Both the position numbers and the translations under genes were made by a program. A DNA stretch of 8,208 nt from an uncultured Eubacteriales bacterium. Its GTDB lineage: Bacteria; Bacillota; Clostridia; Oscillospirales; Acutalibacteraceae. Positions 5,990 to 8,208 of this stretch are shown one piece after another. The notes under the pieces were generated by a model. It saw only the letters and a list, made by a program, of their open reading frames with translations, did not search any database and was not told where the DNA came from. The stretch covers positions 1 through 8,208 of the forward strand of contig CAKSYX010000048.1 of NCBI GenBank assembly GCA_934525065.1, in the 5' to 3' direction. Positions within the stretch are counted from its first letter, which is position 1. The number at the start of each line of letters is the position of its first letter.

Positions 5990-6591
5990 TGGCAGGCTAC
6001 AGCGTCGCCTCGCTCTCAAGGCTTATTGAACAGTTTGAGCGTATGCCCGGAATCGGCCACAAAAGTGCTCAGCGGCTCGCGTTCTATGTTCTTTCAATGA
6101 CCGAGGAGCAGGCGCAGGGCTTTGCCCGGACGATTCTTGACGCCCACCAAAAAATCAAAAGGTGTGTGCGCTGCTGCAATCTCGCCGAAGAGGAGCTTTG
6201 CCCCATCTGCAAGAATCCGGCGCGTGACGAAAGCACGGTCTGCGTTGTTGAAGATCCGCGCGACGTGATGGCGTTTGAGCGTACTCATGAATACAACGGA
6301 CTTTATCACGTTCTCCACGGCGTAATTTCTCCGATGAACGGGATCGGCCCGGAGGATATTACAATTAAAGAGCTGATTGCCCGCCTTGCGGACGGAAAAA
6401 TCAAGGAGGTCATCATGGCAACGAATCCGACCGTTGAGGGTGAAGCCACGGCGATGTATATTTCGCGGCTGCTCAAGCCGATGGGCATCACGGTCACCCG
6501 CCTTGCCTACGGTGTACCGGTCGGTGCAGACCTTGAGTACGCGGACGAAGTGACGCTTCTCAGGGCGCTTGAGGGCAGAAGAAAGCTCTAA
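5989..6591 (+). CDS. recR: Recombination mediator protein RecR
   Basis: Recombinational repair protein that works with RecO (and RecF) to load RecA onto SSB-coated single-stranded DNA at gaps. At 200 residues it has the normal length. The N-terminal helix-hairpin-helix is MPGIGHKSAQRLAF (19-32). The zinc finger uses C59, C62, C71 and C74. The Toprim domain spans about 83-177, with VCVVEDPRDVMAFE (84-97) and the acidic EGEATAMYI (150-158). The conserved C-terminal RLAYGVPVGADLEYADEVTL follows (171-190) and contacts ring partners. It starts inside the ybaB stop codon (TGATG) and no separate ribosome binding site is needed, though upstream purines exist inside ybaB. All key residues appear intact, with no sign of decay. 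Confidence 0.97.
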   Translation: MAGYSVASLSRLIEQFERMPGIGHKSAQRLAFYVLSMTEEQAQGFARTILDAHQKIKRCVRCCNLAEEELCPICKNPARDESTVCVVEDPRDVMAFERTHEYNGLYHVLHGVISPMNGIGPEDITIKELIARLADGKIKEVIMATNPTVEGEATAMYISRLLKPMGITVTRLAYGVPVGADLEYADEVTLLRALEGRRKL

Positions 6592-6638
6592 AGACCGACA
6601 GCAATAAAAAACCAAAGCAGAAAAACGAGGTGAACCTC

Positions 6639-7103
6639 ATGGCGAAAAGCAACGACCTTCCGAAGGTTGCGCAAAACAAAAAGGCATATCATGATTACTT
6701 TGTTCTTGAGACCTACGAGGCCGGAATTGAGCTTTTCGGAACAGAGGTCAAGTCGATAAGAAAGGGCAAGGTCAATCTCAAGGACGCATGGTGCAGCATT
6801 GACGGCGGCGAAATTTTCGTCAACGGAATGCACATCAGCCCCTATGAGCACGGCAACATTTTTAACCGCGACCCGATGCGTGTCAAAAGGCTGCTAATGC
6901 ATAAGCGCGAGATAAACCGCCTTTTCGGCGTCACAAAGCAGCAGGGATTGACGCTTATTCCCCTTTCGGTATATTTTCTAAACGGCCGCGCAAAGCTTGA
7001 AATCGGGCTTTGCAAAGGCAAAAAGAACTATGACAAGCGGGAAACCGCCGCAAAACGCGATGCAAAGCGGGATATTGAGCGCGAGATGCGCGCCCGCGGC
7101 TGA
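6639..7103 (+). CDS. smpB: SsrA-binding protein SmpB
   Basis: Small basic RNA-binding protein that holds tmRNA and delivers it to stalled ribosomes for trans-translation. It has 154 residues (family about 150-160). Typical motifs are NKKAYHDYFVLETYEAGIEL (11-30), the family hallmark GTEVKSIRKGKVNLKDAW (32-49), then HISPYEHGN and KLEIGLCKGKKNYDKRE, with a Lys/Arg-rich tail (AAKRDAKRDIEREMRARG) that enters the mRNA channel. The ATG at 6639 follows GAGG (6627-6630) by 8 nt. A GTG at 6630 is in frame but would overlap that site, so the ATG is preferred. It sits 47 nt after recR with no terminator and is followed within 7 nt by the ssrA promoter, so protein and RNA partner are adjacent but have independent promoters. 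Confidence 0.97.
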   Translation: MAKSNDLPKVAQNKKAYHDYFVLETYEAGIELFGTEVKSIRKGKVNLKDAWCSIDGGEIFVNGMHISPYEHGNIFNRDPMRVKRLLMHKREINRLFGVTKQQGLTLIPLSVYFLNGRAKLEIGLCKGKKNYDKRETAAKRDAKRDIEREMRARG

Positions 7104-7109
7104 GTGACA

Positions 7110-7138
7110 TTGACAAGGCCGGCGGAAAATGATAGAAT
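7110..7138 (+). promoter_or_regulatory. Strong promoter for ssrA
   Basis: A perfect -35 box TTGACA (7110-7115), a 17-nt spacer and a -10 box TAGAAT (7133-7138, 5 of 6 consensus). It begins 6 nt after the smpB stop. Transcription would start near 7145, leaving an 18-nt leader that RNase P would remove to create the mature 5' end at 7163. Confidence 0.85.
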
Positions 7139-7162
7139 ACTGTTGTCCTGTCGGATAAATAT

Positions 7163-7508
7163 GGGGATGAAAGGATTTCGACGGGGATTCAGAACTCTGA
7201 TAAGCGGGTAGTGCTGTGTAATCACTTAAAACTGCACAAACTTTAAAATAAACGACAATACCACAGTATTGAAGGCTGCTTAACGCAGCCCGTCTGAGCT
7301 TCGAGGACTGCGGCGAAGCATCAGGCGTCACGCAGCAGTGAACGTGAACGGCTGAGTGTTCCGTAAGCCGTCACGCACAAGGAACTACCGAAGCTTAAAG
7401 CCTGTCTTTCGGCGTTAAGCCAAGGGAATTTCAAAAGATCGACTCCACCCGGAGAAAGTCAGACGGAAGAGTTTTCGGACGCGGTTTCGATTACCGCCAT
7501 CTCCACCA
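7163..7508 (+). ncRNA. ssrA: Transfer-messenger RNA (tmRNA)
   Basis: Ribosome rescue RNA of about 346 nt that acts as alanyl-tRNA and as a short mRNA encoding a degradation tag. The acceptor stem is GGGGATG (7163-7169) paired with CATCTCC (7498-7504), followed by A and an encoded CCA (7506-7508). The conserved 5' segment GGATTTCGACGGGG and the T-arm GCGGTTTCGATTACCGC are clear. The tag frame ends GCT GCT TAA (stop 7281-7283), the stop lying in the loop of the helix GGCTGC/GCAGCC (7274-7279 with 7285-7290), as expected for helix 5. That frame reads back as TNFKINDNTTVLKAA from codon ACA at 7236; the true resume codon is uncertain. It has its own promoter and terminator and lies beside smpB. 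Confidence 0.96.
7236..7283 (+). other. tmRNA tag-peptide reading frame (resume codon uncertain)
   Basis: The only frame that ends in the helix-5 loop stop reads TNFKINDNTTVLKAA from ACA (7236-7238). Aligning the AC(T/U)TAAAAC upstream segment with the E. coli resume region places the resume point at this codon. A GCA one frame over (7234-7236) would give only AQTLK before a stop. Most known tags begin with an Ala or Gly codon and end in -LAA or -ALAA, so both ends are unusual. Confidence 0.5.
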
Positions 7509-7517
7509 GCAAAGAAT

Positions 7518-7559
7518 AATCCGAAACTTGTTATCATCGGTAACAGTTTCGGATTTTCT
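7518..7559 (+). terminator. Intrinsic terminator after ssrA
   Basis: An 11-bp perfect stem AATCCGAAACT (7518-7528) pairs with AGTTTCGGATT (7545-7555). Above a bulged T it continues as GTTA/TAAC, closing a 7-nt loop (7534-7540). A T-rich tail TTCTGTTT follows. It begins 10 nt after the CCA end of tmRNA. Confidence 0.92.
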
Positions 7560-7563
7560 GTTT

Positions 7564-7799
7564 GTATAGATGTAAGGCAGGGTTAATTTCCTGTCTATTT
7601 TTTGTTTTATGCTGTGTGTTGTATTATTTTAATACGCTTTTCAAAAGCAAGTTTCCCAAAGTGTTTGTAACTGTTTGTTGCATTGTATCTGTCACATGCA
7701 TATACGTATTTATTGTAAAACTGTATCGGTATCGTTTACATACTACGATACAAATACCACCATTATTTTACATATGAAGTCACCATTTTGTTATAAAAC
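7564..7799. other. AT-rich spacer without a supported gene
   Basis: This stretch contains no open frame with a ribosome binding site. It holds a tandem pair of GTATCG (7723-7734) and an inverted copy CGATAC (7746-7751), forming an inverted repeat with an 11-nt gap. The repeat lies about 50 nt upstream of the promoter of the next gene. Nothing else is recognised. Confidence 0.6.
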
Positions 7800-7828
7800 T
7801 TGAAAAATCGAGTAAACTATAGTATAAT
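7800..7828 (+). promoter_or_regulatory. Promoter for the AAA_14-type ATPase gene
   Basis: A -35 box TTGAAA (7800-7805, 5 of 6) and a perfect -10 box TATAAT (7823-7828) are separated by 17 nt. The predicted start near 7835 gives a leader of about 45 nt before the TTG start codon, with the ribosome binding site inside it. Confidence 0.75.
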
Positions 7829-7879
7829 CGAATTAGCAAAAACGACGATAGCGGCAAAAATATTAAATGAGGTGATATT

Positions 7880-8208
7880 TTGGAAATCAACAGAGATATC
7901 TACTTAAACAGGCTTATTACGAGAAAGCAAAACGGATTTATTAAAGTAATCACCGGTATCAGAAGATGCGGTAAATCTTATCTATTGAATAAAATTTTTT
8001 ATAATTATTTACTATCCGAAGGTGTAGACAAAAATCATATTATCAGATTTGCTTTTGATTCGGCAGATGATTTATTGCTCATAGACGAAGATATTTTAGA
8101 TATCAGTGAGCAAAACAGAAAAGTCGATCCTAGAAAATTTATGAAATATCTTGCGGGCAAGATTGTCGATGACGAAATGTATTATCTCCTACTCGATGAA
8201 GTTCAGTT
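7880..8208 (+). CDS. AAA_14-type ATP-binding protein, N-terminal part (cut by window end)
   Basis: The first 109 residues of a P-loop ATPase; the frame is open at the window edge. Walker A is GIRRCGKS (26-33) after the typical ITG strand, and Walker B is YYLLLDEVQ (101-109) with D106 and E107. The N-terminal layout (short helix, FIKVITGIRRCGKSYLL) resembles the AAA_14/DUF4143 group of archaeal-type ATPases common in Firmicutes and Bacteroidetes, usually about 400 residues and of unknown cellular role. The start is a TTG at 7880, supported by GAGGTGAT (7869-7876), an excellent anti-Shine-Dalgarno match, and there is no in-frame ATG before residue 88. Base composition is much more AT-rich than the genes to the left, hinting at horizontal transfer. 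DUF4143 itself would lie outside the window. Confidence 0.8.
   Translation, partial: MEINRDIYLNRLITRKQNGFIKVITGIRRCGKSYLLNKIFYNYLLSEGVDKNHIIRFAFDSADDLLLIDEDILDISEQNRKVDPRKFMKYLAGKIVDDEMYYLLLDEVQ

Noticed and set aside
7562..7777. Hydrophobic 71-codon open frame after ssrA
   Set aside because: It starts with TTG in the terminator tail, lacks a ribosome binding site, and its hydrophobic residues are what AT-rich T-heavy sequence encodes by chance.
7498..7800. Search for a duplicated ssrA 3' end as an attachment site
   Set aside because: No second copy of the T-arm/acceptor sequence is visible in the spacer; only short fragments such as ataccacca occur, which is not enough.

Overview
The window looks like chromosome of a Clostridia-type Firmicute, possibly an uncultured gut Oscillospiraceae-like lineage. 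The reasons are the SRP RNA - dnaX - ybaB/ebfC - recR order (as in Bacillus and its relatives), a directly linked smpB - ssrA pair, strong AGGAGG-type ribosome binding sites, and moderate G+C genes in AT-rich spacers. The lineage is inferred from gene content; no taxonomic marker gene is present.

Layout. (1) 95-1543, minus strand: a radical SAM protein with a SPASM-like cysteine-rich C-terminus. (2) 1544-1933: a divergent intergenic region with promoters facing both ways and one copy of a GC-rich palindromic repeat. (3) 1934-3249, plus strand: a two-gene operon with a 4-nt overlap, coding a TVP38/TMEM64 (VTT) membrane protein and the MntP manganese exporter, closed by a clear terminator at 3256-3283. 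(4) 3284-3637: a gene-free cluster of three more palindromic repeat copies, one carrying a heptamer tandem array. (5) 3638-7103: SRP RNA (ffs), dnaX, ybaB/ebfC, recR and smpB, all on the plus strand and closely spaced. (6) 7110-7563: ssrA (tmRNA) with its own consensus promoter, encoded CCA end and strong terminator. (7) 7564-8208: a sharp drop in G+C, a promoter, and the start of an AAA_14-type ATPase gene that runs off the window.

Regions 5-6 are housekeeping. SRP RNA targets nascent membrane proteins. DnaX loads the replication clamp. YbaB and RecR act in nucleoid binding and recombinational repair. SmpB and tmRNA rescue stalled ribosomes.

The most interesting signals are four. The dnaX linker holds an in-frame A AAA AAG heptamer with a -1-frame stop 7 codons later, predicting an E. 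coli-like gamma subunit of about 435 residues. The tmRNA tag frame is unusual, ending -VLKAA with no obvious Ala resume codon. A family of dispersed palindromic elements lies in the spacers. The AT-rich ATPase gene sits immediately beyond ssrA, a common island integration point. I see no CRISPR array, transposase, toxin or obviously novel defence locus.
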